Shown here: piece by piece, positions 34,781-46,289 of the stretch | Numbering within the stretch: position 1 is the first letter of the stretch | How the letters are laid out: each line of letters begins with the position of its first letter | Source: Nemania diffusa | Lineage: Eukaryota; Ascomycota; Sordariomycetes; Xylariales; Xylariaceae | DNA: 64,000 nucleotides | NCBI GenBank assembly: GCA_038501195.1 | Contig: JBBPUQ010000001.1 | Span: forward strand, 3,038,001 to 3,102,000 | Direction: 5' to 3' | The notes under the pieces: model-generated | What the model saw: the letters and a program-made list of their open reading frames with translations, nothing else | Told to the model about the DNA's origin: nothing | Database searches by the model: none | Position numbers and translations under genes: made by a program

Positions 34781-36296
34781 TAGCGAATATGTCAGGTAGC
34801 GAAGAAATTAAAGAAATTAAAGGCTACCTCCTAGGTATCCTTAGGCATCAGAGCTAAGGAGAAGATGTGACAATATAGATGATGCCTTAATTATTTGAGC
34901 GCCCGATTCATCCACGGTGTTGTAATACTGGTCTACTGAGAGGATTGGTAGAACCAAAATCTTTTTCATCACGCGGAACCTATGCATACCTAAACGTATA
35001 CAGAGTAGAGCTTGTACGCAGTATGTTGGTCAGCAAAGTAAGATCGCTTGGGATTGCCACAAGCCATTTTTCTGCCCGTCCCCTGGTTTTCTCGAAGCTC
35101 AGAAAGGCGTACAGCATGAAACTACTGCAGGAACCGGTACCTGATGCATACTAAGTAATAGATTATACAAGCACTTGTGGCGTTCGGTAGGCGCTATACA
35201 ATACTTTGTTGATTGCGTGTACGCCGGCACATACAAGTGGCCACCGTGAGTGTACTTATACGTGTGTGTGGGTAGCCACTACTGAGTTATCGATGAAGAG
35301 CCGGTGATGAAGCACTAACTTGCATGTATGTGGCTGACTCGTATCTGGAGAATTAACTCCCCATAAGCCGTTGCACCACTGCTAATATTGACATGTATGG
35401 CCACATGGGCGTTACCCGTTACCAGTATCCTAACATGTAAACTGAGCCGAAATGAACGCCACAGGATGAAGAAATGGGGGGACAGAATTTTATCTTTTGG
35501 GTCTATCTGAATGACTACGGGTACTCGATGTGTGTTAGCGAATAAGGCTGTGTAGTTACAGTTAGTTTATCTCCCGATGATCTACTGTACACTAGCAGAT
35601 GGGTATCAACTTGAATAGGTGGATATCTCTGTTCCACTTGGCTAACTAGCCTACTCATGACAGTTCTAAAAGGTGGGTTGACACACAAGTAAACAGGCTA
35701 GCAAGTTCCTTGAATCCTTGAACTTGCTATTGCACCACTATGTATATAGTAGGTAATAACTGACTTGGGTAGTATCGTTAGTTGAGGCGAAAGTGGCCGG
35801 GTCGCACAGCCTCAATACTCAGGAAACAGACAGACAAGTAGATAGCCCTGGACCGGATCTTCAGCCAGGTAGCTAGTAGGCCAGACGGCTACTGTAGGTC
35901 TCCCATGTAGTCTCCGGCATCTTGGTTGCTGTGCAATTAATAATAGAAACTCACTACACTACATAGGTGGGATCCTCATGAGCCTAGCGCACATGTATGC
36001 AGAACCCTGGTTGGATCAGCAACAAGTATCAGTGCGAGCGATCATGATGGCAAAAATGGCCCTGTCGCTTTTATTATGTACCTACGCCATCATCGTTCGT
36101 GTTGACCGAGAGCTACCTGGTGCGTCTTGGCAGTGCCGGGGAATGAACACTACCGCCAGTAGAAGACCCCGGGTAATATAAGGGAGGTGATAATGCCCTT
36201 CGGTGTTGACACGTCGTTGATTCGCCAGGCGAGTCAGGGATTCGACGAGCGCGTCTCTTCACACCGATTCAAAACATGGTCAAAGCCCCTCGAGCG

Positions 36297-36304
36297 GCAC
36301 AGAA
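36297..36304. repeat. candidate target-site duplication, left copy
   Basis: The sequence gcacagaa directly abuts the left arm. It matches the gcacagag directly after the right arm at 7 of 8 positions. Eight-bp duplications are typical of hAT elements. Confidence 0.6.
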
Positions 36305-36454
36305 GAGCCCACCTGCATACGCCTCGATTTTATCCTAGATGCGCCATGCCCCCACTTAGTTTGATTATTGCTTTTTATACTACTTAAACACTATACAGAT
36401 TAAAGCAAAAAGTAAATATTAAACAGATAACAATTATATAAGTAACAATATTTT
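36305..36454 (+). repeat. terminal inverted repeat, left arm
   Basis: It begins gagcccacctgcatacgcct. The first about 70 bp are of normal composition, after which it grades into the AT-rich core. It is the reverse complement of 40826-40975 with mostly transition differences. Confidence 0.88.
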
Positions 36455-36714
36455 AAAGAATAATTTATAACTAAATACTACTATTAAAAAACTTTTAAAT
36501 TAGCTAATTCTTTTTGTTTAAAGTTTATATTTATAATATAAATTATAGCTATTTTATATAATAAAAATGTTTAATTAAAAAGCATTAATAAAAACTAAAA
36601 TTTATAATAACTTTAAAAAATAACTTGCTTATTTTTTGTTTTATAAATTTTTTTTACTAAAATTTATAGTAACAACTTTTAAACTTTAATTGCTATATTA
36701 GTTAAAAGTTAAAA

Positions 36715-36906
36715 TAGCTTTTTTAAAGCTTTATATATTAAATTAGCATTTAATAGTTAAAGTAGCTTTTTTAAAGCTTTATATATTAAACTAACGCTTA
36801 ATAATTAAAGTAGCTTTTTTAAAACTTTATATATTGAACTAGCGTTTAATAGTTAAAATAGCTTTTTTAAAGCTTTATATATTAAATTAGCGTTTAAATT
36901 ATATAC
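36715..36906. repeat. 48-bp tandem repeat, four units (left subterminal)
   Basis: The word tagctttttt recurs at 36715, 36763, 36811 and 36859, exactly 48 bp apart. Each unit continues with a near-identical aaagctttatatattaaa and ends near gcgtttaatagttaaa. Units differ by few bases, again mainly transitions. It lies about 260 bp inside the left arm end. Confidence 0.9.
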
Positions 36907-39900
36907 TGTTGTAAATTTAATATAAATTCTAGCAATAAAAGCTTATATTAAAATATTAATAAAAGTATTATTTCTATTGCTATTAGCACTTTTGTAAATA
37001 AAACAATTTTTTAAACTTTAGTTTTATATAGTTTTGTTTTTGATATATAAAATTGTTAACGCTTTATAACTGCAGATTTTACAAATTATAATGTTGTATT
37101 TTTAGTAACTTTTTAAGTAATTTTTTTAATTTAAAAAGTTCTTTTAAAGTTTTAAGCAGTATTAATTAAAGTTTAACAGTTTAATAATACTTTTGTTTAT
37201 GTAGTAATTACTTGTTTATATATAATACTATTTTTTTAAAACTAAATTTTTTTATAAAAAAGCTTTTTATAGCTATTATTTTAAATAAAGTTTGTTTATT
37301 ACTACATTATACTTTTATTAATATATACTTTTATATAAAACTTAATGTTTTAAATTTAATAATATTTTAGCTATAGCTTAAAATTATATATAAGCTATAA
37401 AAAATTGTTATATATATTTGCTATAATTATAAGCTATTAATAACAATCGAAGTTTTTTTTTTTCAGTTTTTTATTTTTGAGTATATATACAAACTAAAAA
37501 TTATTGCTGCTTTAATACTTAATTTTTAAACATATATATAAAATATACTAATATAGAATATTATATTAGTTTGTAAAATTGCTTGTACAATTATAAAAGT
37601 TTATTTTTTTTTTTTAAAAACAAGCTTTAATAGCTAAAAAATATTAACTATATACAAAGCTAAAACTTAATGTGCTAATATAAAACTAAAAGTTCTAATC
37701 TTTGAATATATTTTTGCTGAATTTTTTTGCTATTATATATTGTTGTTGTTTGTTTAACTTTGTAAAATAATTGTACTTTTTATTATTATTTAATTTTATA
37801 ATCGTTTTTATTAGCTTTGTTATATTTGTTTTTATATTATTTAAACAGTTTTAAATTTTATAATATATTGATTTTAATTTTAATAAATAAAACAAGCTAT
37901 AGTTACAATAAACTTTTATATATATATAATATTATTACTTTTTTTAAACTATATATATATTATAAAAATAATTAAAAACTTTTTTTTGTTTAAAAAACTT
38001 GTTTTAAAAGTTTTGTTAATATTTTTTAAGTTTTTTTAAAAAAAACATATATGCTATATACTTTTAAAAAGTTAACATACTGTCAAAAAAATAATTGATT
38101 ATAAGTTTATTATTATAGTATTAGTATTTAATTTGTTCGATTTTTTCAGTTATATATTAATTTTTGTTTAAAGTTAAAATATTGCAAAGCTTTAAATTAT
38201 TTAAAACAACAGTAGTTTTTTTAAACATATATTAAGTTATATTTACAACGCTTTAAAAAAATAAAAAAAAAAAAATTGCTAAAAGTTTATATTTTAGTAA
38301 CAGTTTGCTTTTTTACTTTTTTGTAACTTTATTTCGAACATTTTTTATTATATACTATAAATAAAGCTATTATTAAATCTGTAATTTTTAAACTGCTTTA
38401 ACAGTGTTTTTTTCAAATGTTTAAAAATTTATAATAATTATATATAAAAGCTATAAAATTAAAAGTTTAAACTGCAACTATTTGTAACACTTTATTACTT
38501 ATTATATAGTTTTAATTAGTTTATTAAAAATTAATATATAAACTAAACTAAAGTAACTATTAAGCTTTATAATATTGTTAATTTAAAAAAGCAAAAGCTA
38601 ATATTTATTAAGTTTATATATAAAATTTATTATAATAATATTAAAATAACACTTTTATATTTTAAAGAATTATTTTAGTACTTAAAACAAGTTTTTAAAA
38701 ATTCTGTTGTATAAAAGCAGTATATATTATATATTATTACATTTATAAAGCTTTATAAAAATATTAATAATATTGAAAAAAGCTTTTTGTAAAGTTTTTT
38801 AGTAAATAGTTATATAATTATTAATATTTTTAAAATTTATAAAATAAGCTAAGTTAATAGTTAAAAAGTTCTAATAGATCTGCTAATATATACAATATAT
38901 ATTAACGCTGTTTTTAATAATTTTACAGTTTTGATTAGTTTTTATACAATAGATCTAATAATTGCAGATATAACTAAATAAAAAATAATTATAGTTGTTT
39001 ATTTAAACTTTAAAATATTATACATTTTTATATAATAAACAAATAGCTAAAAACTTACAGTTTGTTTTTTTTAACGAACTTTTTTACATTTTTATTTTTA
39101 TATTTAAAATATATTAATTAGCTTTATTATATATTAAATTATATTTTAAAACTATTTTATTTTTATTTTTTTATTTTATTTTAGCGTTAAAAATATAGCT
39201 ATAAGTTACTATATAGTTTTAAACTTTTTTAAAACATTTTATTTATGTTATATAAATCTTGTTTTTAAAAGTTTAGAAAAAAATAATATTATTATAAAAC
39301 AAAAATATAGTGCTTTTTTATAAAAAAATAATAAGTAAAAAACATAATACAAAAAAATTTTAAAAATATAAAATATATTATAAAAAATTAAAAACTTATA
39401 ATGTTTTAAAAAAGTAACAGTAATAGTTACTAATTTAAGTTTTTATAAAAATAAGTTAATTTTAATTGCTTTTTTTAAAATTAGCTGTTATAATTAAAAA
39501 TTAACTAAAGTTTTTTTGCGTTTTTTTTTAAACTTTTTTTATATAATTTCTAATAATATATTGTTTTTTTTTAATCTTTTTTTAGTAACTACTAGCAACT
39601 TTTAAGCTTTTTTATATTATTGTTTATTTTTTTATATAATACTTTTTATAAATATATATATTGCTTTTTATACTATATTTTATTGCATTTTTATTTATTT
39701 TATATATATTTATTTTTTTAAAAACTATTGTTTTTATTAAAAAAATATTAATATAACAAAGCAAAAAATATTTATTACATTTGCTTATATATTTAAATGT
39801 ATTTTTAATTTAATAATTTTTTTTTTTATTATTATAATTTTTGTTGTTTTATTTACTTTCTTTTTTTTTGCTGTTATTGCGTTATTTTTATACGCTTAAA

Positions 39901-40525
39901 ATAAAACTAGTTTATAGCAAATTATTCTAGCTTTTTAAAAACAGTTACTATTAAAACTTATAGCTATTTAAACTGTTTTATTATTTTTTATTTTAATAAT
40001 ATATTATTAGTATATACTTTGTTAAAGCTTTATTAATATATTACTAGAAGCTAAAAATATTATTATATTTTTTATATAAAAGTTTACAATTTTTTTTTTA
40101 AAATATATTTAATAATTAACTTTATATAAAAATTAAACTGTTATTTATTTAATATTTTTTTATACTAATTCAATATTAAAAAATCTATAATATTTAAAAC
40201 TGCTTTAAACTTTTAGCTTTAGTTTTATTAAAACTAATAGTTTTTAATAATAAAGCTAAAAAAAAAAAACTGTTAGTTTTAATAATAAACTTAATAATAA
40301 TATAAAAAAACAAAAAGTATTTGCTTTAATAATAAAACTAAAAAATAAAGCATTAGTTAATTTATGCTATAAACAAAAAGCTAAAAAATAATTATAAGCT
40401 TTATATTTTTATAGAATAATCGAACAAATTATTAACTATTATAGCTTAAGATTTATTTATTTATTACAAAAATAATACTTGATTTTATAGTTATTAAAAA
40501 TAAAAAAAAAGCTATATAAAAATGT

Positions 40526-40695
40526 AAAAGCTTTAATTTGATAGCTAAAAATATAAAAGCTTTAATTAAATAGTTAAAAGTATTAAAGCTACAGTTTAAA
40601 AACTAAAAAAATCAAAACAATAATTTAAAAGCTAAAAAAATTAAAGCTATAGTTTAAAAAATAAAAAAGTTAAAGCTATAAATCGATAAAAATAA
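40526..40695. repeat. 29-bp degenerate tandem repeat, about six units (right subterminal)
   Basis: The (t/a)aaagc word and its variant caaaac recur at 40526, 40555, 40584, 40613, 40642 and 40671, all 29 bp apart, with a conserved ...ttaaa(a)-(a/g)ctaaa unit end. The array lies about 130 bp inside the right arm and differs in period from the left array. Confidence 0.85.
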
Positions 40696-40825
40696 ATAGT
40701 ATATATTTTATTTAAAATATATGTATTATTTTAAATATAATTGCATTTTTTAACGATTTAAAGCTTAAGTAAATAAAAAAAACTTTACAAAATAGCTTCA
40801 ATTTTAACAATACTCTTAATTATCT

Positions 40826-40975
40826 ACAATATTATTACTTATATAATTATTACTTATTTAATATTTATTCCTTGCTTTAATCCGTATAGTATTTAAATAG
40901 TATAGAAAGCAACAATCAAACTAAGTAGGGGCATGGCGCATTTAGGATAAAATCGAGGCGTATGTAGGTGGGCTC
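40826..40975 (-). repeat. terminal inverted repeat, right arm
   Basis: Reverse complement of the left arm. Read inward from 40975 it starts gagcccacctacatacgcct. It ends abruptly at 40975, where similarity to the left flank stops except for the short direct repeat. Confidence 0.88.
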
Positions 40976-40983
40976 GCACAGAG
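40976..40983. repeat. candidate target-site duplication, right copy
   Basis: The sequence gcacagag directly follows the right arm and matches the left flank gcacagaa at 7 of 8 bases. The mismatch is a transition. Confidence 0.6.
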
Positions 40984-42955
40984 CGTGACAAAGCTGTAGG
41001 AAAGATTGAAGTTGATGATAATTGGACGTTATTGCGTGACACGACATACACCGGCCGCCAGGCTTGCAGGGGACGGGTTCTGGCTGTCGTGCTCAGTGCA
41101 ATCTGGAGAGAGAGCATTTGCAGTAATACAACGACGCGCGTTGCTGGTCTTGTGCTAGCTAATACCGATCTTGATCCAAATGATGGATTTCGCTCTACAT
41201 ATGCAAATGTAAATGCAGTGCGGTTTACCTAAGACCGACAATTAGCATTGCGTGTTGAGGCTCTTGTCAAGAGGTTGTGACATAATTATACCAGCTAGGT
41301 GGTCTAGACTGTCTACTTATAGCAGTTTGCGCTGTGGCCGTAGGATAGGCCACATACCCTGCTACACATCTTGTTACTAGGTACCCCGTGTAATACACAT
41401 CTCTCGGTACTTACGTAGCATTTCTAAGGACAGGCTTCCAAACTGGGTATGTAGCTAAAATAGAATAAAAATAAAAATGAAAGATGAAGTCTAACCTTCA
41501 TATTCTGTGGGAGGGGTAGAAGTCACTAAATTGGGTGTTTCCCTCATCAGATCACAAACATGGTGTTCTTTTCGGCTGACAGCCTAAGCTGAACACCCAT
41601 CCGGCAAGGGTGCTGCAGAGAGAAATGAGTTACCGTGGAAAAAAAAAATTCAATACATGCCGGTAGTGTAAGGTACCTAAGTTTAGTATTCTGTAAGCAT
41701 ACTAGCCTAGGGTACGCAGGCAAGTAGTACAGAGAGAAATAACTGAGCTATCTACATGTAGGTATTACGCTATTCGGCTTTCATAAGTACCGTGATTTCG
41801 ATTCCCTATCTACCGCGTAGGTCCCTTTTTCGCAGCCACGCTGAGATGTTCCCTTACGCTCTCCTCGTCTACGTATAAGTAAGAGATATGCAGGCAATCC
41901 TACCTGGCGATCGCGAGTGGGCGAAGCAGAGAAAAGAAAGAAAAGACTAGTCTGGACAAAGTGAGGGAGTCCCGCCCTTCACATCCCGCGTACATACCTA
42001 CATATCCAGACAGCATAGATCCCTGGCGCGAACCCCGTCCGTCCGTGTCACGCCTTGCAGGGGTTCCTGTGGCCCCAGAACAAGCCCACAACCTCTCTCC
42101 ACAGAGTCCACACCACATCCACTGCCTACTTAAGTAACCGACTAACCAACCTGGTAGCGTTCCGTCCCAAGCAGCGCTTCGACTGCTTGTGCGTGCAGGT
42201 CGCTTCGGGGCATCATTGCATATGATGGAGCCTTTCTTTCATCACATCCCGCTTCTCGCTTTGCTCTGACCACCATCCACCCGGGTCGCGTTCTTTACCC
42301 AACCTGCCCCCTCACTCGCTCGAGAGACGTGTCGCGGGAGTAGAATATAGAATCCATCCTTCTTGTAGCACTTTGATCATTACTTGGACGTACGCAGTAC
42401 GCATCCTTAACACTACTTACATACCTTACCAGCCTACACTACCTAGGTATACTTTCTCCGCTTTACTCCACAGCACAGCGCCAGGGCCGGCTATGTTTCA
42501 TTGCCTCGACTATCTTGAAAGTTCCCTCATATTGAAACGAATAAACCCACTCACTGGTAGTAAATCCCATCAGCTCTACAACACTGTATCCCAAAATATA
42601 TGACGACTGTTTTTTCCGGGCTTTGTCATTGGACAAATCTATTGCTGAAAATCTAAGACATCAAATCTCAGACACCATACAGCTTTACAAGGTTTCCTTG
42701 ACTCTCAACACTAGCGCGCTTATTGTTGCCTGCCTTGATTCATACATTTTCTTCTTACTACGCTGCTGGCACCTTCGTTTTGTTTAGAAAGCGGCTTATC
42801 TCTTCATATATTGCGCCTACTCTCACTTGAGCACATCGCGCTTTGGTGCCGCCCTTATTTCCTGGTATTTGCGAACTTGACACACGATACGAAGCTTGGT
42901 TACTCCCGGGGTACTTTCGATCTCTAGTACCAAAATTTCCGGCGGTGTTGTCGCA
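40984..42955. other. gene-free region and leader of the PH-domain gene
   Basis: No supportable gene. The left half has mixed composition with TACC/GTAG words. From about 42140 it becomes C/T-rich and probably contains the promoter and a long 5' leader of the gene at 42956. Small upstream frames occur there (for example one of 76 codons at 42373-42603) and could be upstream ORFs. Confidence 0.45.
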
Positions 42956-45388
42956 ATGGGCGAAGTTCAGCTTCAAACCTCGTCAAGTAGTGCTTTTGCC
43001 ACCCTTAATGAGCGGCCAATTAGTCTACGGCGAGTGCGACCACCCAATATCGGCCCTACGCAACATGAAAATAGAGTACCACTTCGAGCTGAGAAGTCAA
43101 CAAAACGAGAGTCAAAGATCGGCCTAAGAGGTATTTTTACCAAGTCTAAAACTGAGAAGTTAGATAAAGACTCGGAGGAATCCTCGCCACGGACCACATC
43201 ACGTTCTGCAAGCATTCGAGCTTCTCTAGCGGATTTTGGTGGTTGGCCATATAAACATTCATCTCGCTCAGAAGCATCCCTTCTCAGCCCATCGTCGGTC
43301 AACTCGCGGTCGACTCCTGCTAGTGTTTTTGGTCGACCTCGGCCACTGCAAGGCAATTTTAGCACGGACAGGCTTCAGCCGATTGTGCCCTTACACGGTC
43401 GAGTTGTGGCTGCGCCATGGAATCCGCCGCCTCTCTTCCAAGTTTACCCACAAGCAGTAAAGCATGCGACCCTCCCAGCATGCAATGCCTCCGTGGAGGC
43501 CCTGGCTCGATACAGTGAGACGAGGAGCAGCAAATTTCTTCAGGGCTCGAGAATTGGGGACTTGGAGCACCGTAATGACTTTAGCATCAAAACCAAGGGC
43601 GATACGCTAAAGAAGAAGCAAAGAGTTGCTGGTAGAAATTCGTGGGAATGGACAAGTAAGATATTTGTCTTGGTCACTTCTGGATACTTGCTCCAATACG
43701 CTGCAGAAGGGACATATAACCGGGTGCCAGAGAAGATTTTGCAGCTGACAGCAACGTCCGCTGCCTACGCAAGTGATCTTATTCCTGGAAGACATTGGGT
43801 ATTACAGGTAGCTTCGGCTACGGACGCTGACGGAAACACGTTTGTGGAGCCCAAATCTCGTCGGTCGAAACTTTCAATGAGAGATAATAGGCGTGTTTCC
43901 AATATGCTTCTCGTATTTGAAAACCCGGAGAGTATGGACGACTGGTTAGCAATTCTCCGAAGGGCGATAGAGTTTCATGGCGGCAAGAAGAAACTGTCAG
44001 AGACGGGGAAAGTGGAGGCTGAAGATTTAGCCTCCGAGACAAAAGCACAGTCTAACCACAGGGTCGTTGTGGTCAAGGATCGTGATCGATTCTCACGCAT
44101 CATTACGCGTGATTTCTCTTACACACAAGAGAATGCGTTGGTTGATCCGATGGAAGACGAGTTCGGTATCTCTTCACCCCGCCCGTTTTCTACTTGCACA
44201 ATCGACAATAGTTCGCCGACAGTTAGCATTCTCTCATCCGATGGTCAACGTCTTGAGAACCTGCGGGACAGTGGCAGTAGCCATCGATTCTCGTACATGT
44301 CTTCGGGACAGAGGACGATGGTGACCTCAGAAGGCTCGTCCCCGGCCTGTTCTCCAACGCGAGCGAGCTTTTCTAGTCAAGGGGAGGATTTGCAGCTTCT
44401 CCCAAGCGTGTCAGAAATACGCTTACGGCCGAATGCTGCGGCCATTGTTAACCGAAGACAGTCGATGCAAGCTTTGATTTCATCGTTCGAGGCACCAACA
44501 GAACCCAGTTCCCGCCCATATGCTAATACCACTTCAACTCCGAGCTACGAGCATGAGCAAACAAGCGCACCGAGTGTTCCGAATTTCAGTGTACCTCACG
44601 CAATCAGCAAGCGATTCTCCTTGAATACATCAATGCCTAGTAGCTTCAACCACCTCCAGCAGAGCCTCGATCATGAGAGGAACAGTAAATTATCACGCAA
44701 GCCCCCGCCTACAGCGCTTTTGACGTCAAGACCCCTATCAATAGTGATCGATCAGCCATCCCCACGGTCCCCTCGTTCACCAAATTCGATTTCGAGATCA
44801 GTCGATTCTCGCCAGAGCAATCCACTTGAATCAATAAATGCAGGGGTCGCCCTCGAAGAGTCGCCCAAGCAAAACACCACGAATCAGGCACATCGACCTG
44901 AACCTTCTGGTCAAATTCCGGCTTCTGAGCTAAGGGGTATTAGTCAATCTACGCACAACCCGGCCACGCCTAGGCCCGAGGGAAACGTCGCTACCGTGAC
45001 GATTGATGCTAGGACGGACGGACACATAACCAGGGCATCTTCGTCTCTCGGCTCTTACGGCGCGCGGCGTAGGCTCTCAGGAACATTATCAAGTGAGGAT
45101 TCGTTTAAGAAACGATCTAGCCTTCTAAATGAAAGTCGCTCCTTTCAGAGCCTGCCCTTTTCACCGGCCACTATAAATGACAAGGCCAGTCTCGTGGTTA
45201 AGTCATCGTGCTCGCCAAAGCGGTCGGCGCCGTCACTCCGATCTTCTCTCACAATAGATTCGCAGGAAAAGTTGATCACAGCTAGACGGAGTATGCCCCA
45301 ATTAAATGATGGGCTGCCGCCAGCGCCACCTCCCAGTTGTGCACTACCTCCTGTCCCTCAAAAGCCTGCCGCGGGGCATCACTTATAA
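42956..45388 (+). CDS. PH-domain-containing protein, Ser/Pro-rich
   Basis: Probably a membrane- or cortex-associated scaffold; no specific family name is justified. One exon of 810 residues. The ATG at 42956 (tcgcaATGGGC) is the first in a frame that stays open upstream, so a 5' exon cannot be excluded. Residues 1-220 are basic, Ser/Arg-rich and disordered. A pleckstrin-homology domain fits residues about 225-340: SWEWTSKIFVLVTSGYLLQY (beta1-beta2), then HWVLQVASATDADG, MLLVFENPESMDDWLAILRRAI (the C-terminal strand and helix with the invariant Trp). Residues 340-810 are disordered, rich in Ser/Pro/Thr with SPRSP-like possible kinase sites, ending in a poly-Pro segment (PPAPPPSCALPPVPQKP) that could bind SH3 domains. 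PH domain is confident, role unknown. Confidence 0.85.
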   Translation: MGEVQLQTSSSSAFATLNERPISLRRVRPPNIGPTQHENRVPLRAEKSTKRESKIGLRGIFTKSKTEKLDKDSEESSPRTTSRSASIRASLADFGGWPYKHSSRSEASLLSPSSVNSRSTPASVFGRPRPLQGNFSTDRLQPIVPLHGRVVAAPWNPPPLFQVYPQAVKHATLPACNASVEALARYSETRSSKFLQGSRIGDLEHRNDFSIKTKGDTLKKKQRVAGRNSWEWTSKIFVLVTSGYLLQYAAEGTYNRVPEKILQLTATSAAYASDLIPGRHWVLQVASATDADGNTFVEPKSRRSKLSMRDNRRVSNMLLVFENPESMDDWLAILRRAIEFHGGKKKLSETGKVEAEDLASETKAQSNHRVVVVKDRDRFSRIITRDFSYTQENALVDPMEDEFGISSPRPFSTCTIDNSSPTVSILSSDGQRLENLRDSGSSHRFSYMSSGQRTMVTSEGSSPACSPTRASFSSQGEDLQLLPSVSEIRLRPNAAAIVNRRQSMQALISSFEAPTEPSSRPYANTTSTPSYEHEQTSAPSVPNFSVPHAISKRFSLNTSMPSSFNHLQQSLDHERNSKLSRKPPPTALLTSRPLSIVIDQPSPRSPRSPNSISRSVDSRQSNPLESINAGVALEESPKQNTTNQAHRPEPSGQIPASELRGISQSTHNPATPRPEGNVATVTIDARTDGHITRASSSLGSYGARRRLSGTLSSEDSFKKRSSLLNESRSFQSLPFSPATINDKASLVVKSSCSPKRSAPSLRSSLTIDSQEKLITARRSMPQLNDGLPPAPPPSCALPPVPQKPAAGHHL

Positions 45389-46289
45389 GGGCTTCACGCC
45401 CCAACGTACGACATAACGTCTATTTTTTGTTATATCAACTCGGTGTTCTTCTTCATGTTATATATTTTACGCTTATGATGAATTTTATGATGGGGACTTA
45501 GGTTCGAATCTAAGAGGGACATTGTACTAGGTACTGAGACAGGCAAAGCGGGTTATTATTAAGAATTGACATGACGGGATGATTAGTTTGGTTAGGAGTG
45601 TATATAGAACTGTATACTAGATAGCGTGTCGACAACTTGATAGCAAGGTTCTGCTTTCACATCGTTCCATAATTTTCTGGGGAGGTCGAATGGACCCCTA
45701 TCGAATACATTTACCTACATAGCTTCTATTATCACTCGACGTCAATTGCCCTCTTAAGGAGTAATAATCCTCTGACCCGCTCTCTAATGAAATATACCTA
45801 CTGTGTATGGTTGATATGTATGATTGGTGAATAAGTATTTACAGAACGATATCGAATATTCAGTCGTCGATAGCGCTTCATACTTACACAGCTGAAGGAT
45901 GAATAGCTTCCATGATGACAGGAAGTTGAAAATAAAATAAAAAAAACTAGATAAGAAATCACTTACTATCCACGTATAATTCTAATAGATTTTTCTTTAC
46001 GATGGCTACATTCAAAGTCAACTTTGTCTTGTTCTGCAAACCTCCAATGTTGGCTCTACCTAATCTATGATATTATATGATATGTGGGTCTTTTTCGTCG
46101 GACTTAAGCATAAAAAAGATACAACGCGGGGCAATTTGTACGCCCCACACAGCCTCGCCTTTGCCTCAGAATTATTCCTCAATCGCAAAAATCCGATTTG
46201 ACGGCAAACATAAGTCAAAACACGAACCAACCATCGGATCTCTCGCCAGCTCCTACAAACAATCATACAGAGAACCAGGGCCTATCAAG
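45389..46289. other. intergenic region PH gene/TIF35
   Basis: AT-leaning 0.9 kb with the 3' UTR of the PH gene and the TIF35 promoter. It has a short palindromic hairpin, cttaggttcgaatctaag, at 45497-45514. No gene was recognised. Confidence 0.5.

Larger units (their letters stand above)
33221..36296. other. gene-free region left of the TIR element
   Basis: About 3.1 kb without a supportable gene. It contains TACC/GTAG words and two clear hairpin clusters (34401-34423 and 34722-34780), listed separately. Short frames such as 34945-35154 and 35978-36181 have no motifs. Possible decayed repeat DNA. Confidence 0.5.
36305..40975. mobile_element. RIP-degraded terminal-inverted-repeat DNA transposon
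   Basis: A 4.67-kb extremely AT-rich block is bounded by inverted repeats of about 150 bp (36305-36454 and 40826-40975). In my hand alignment about 16 of 17 differences between the arms are C/T or G/A transitions, several in CpA/TpG context, which is the pattern left by repeat-induced point mutation. The interior has no open frame of useful length, so any transposase is destroyed. An 8-bp flanking direct repeat with one mismatch (36297-36304, 40976-40983) fits a hAT-like target duplication, although the long arms recall Mutator-like elements. Two different subterminal tandem arrays lie inside. Superfamily is undecided; element status is well supported. Confidence 0.85.

Noticed and set aside
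36187..36387. Frame ending in a HTPRFYPRCAMP-like peptide, matched by a minus frame at 40893-41117
   Set aside because: The matching peptides are just translations of the two terminal inverted repeat arms, not a gene family.
45481..45520. Possible tRNA gene because of ggttcgaatc
   Set aside because: There is no acceptor stem, D-arm or anticodon arm in the preceding 70 bp, and the T-stem pairs poorly in the canonical register.
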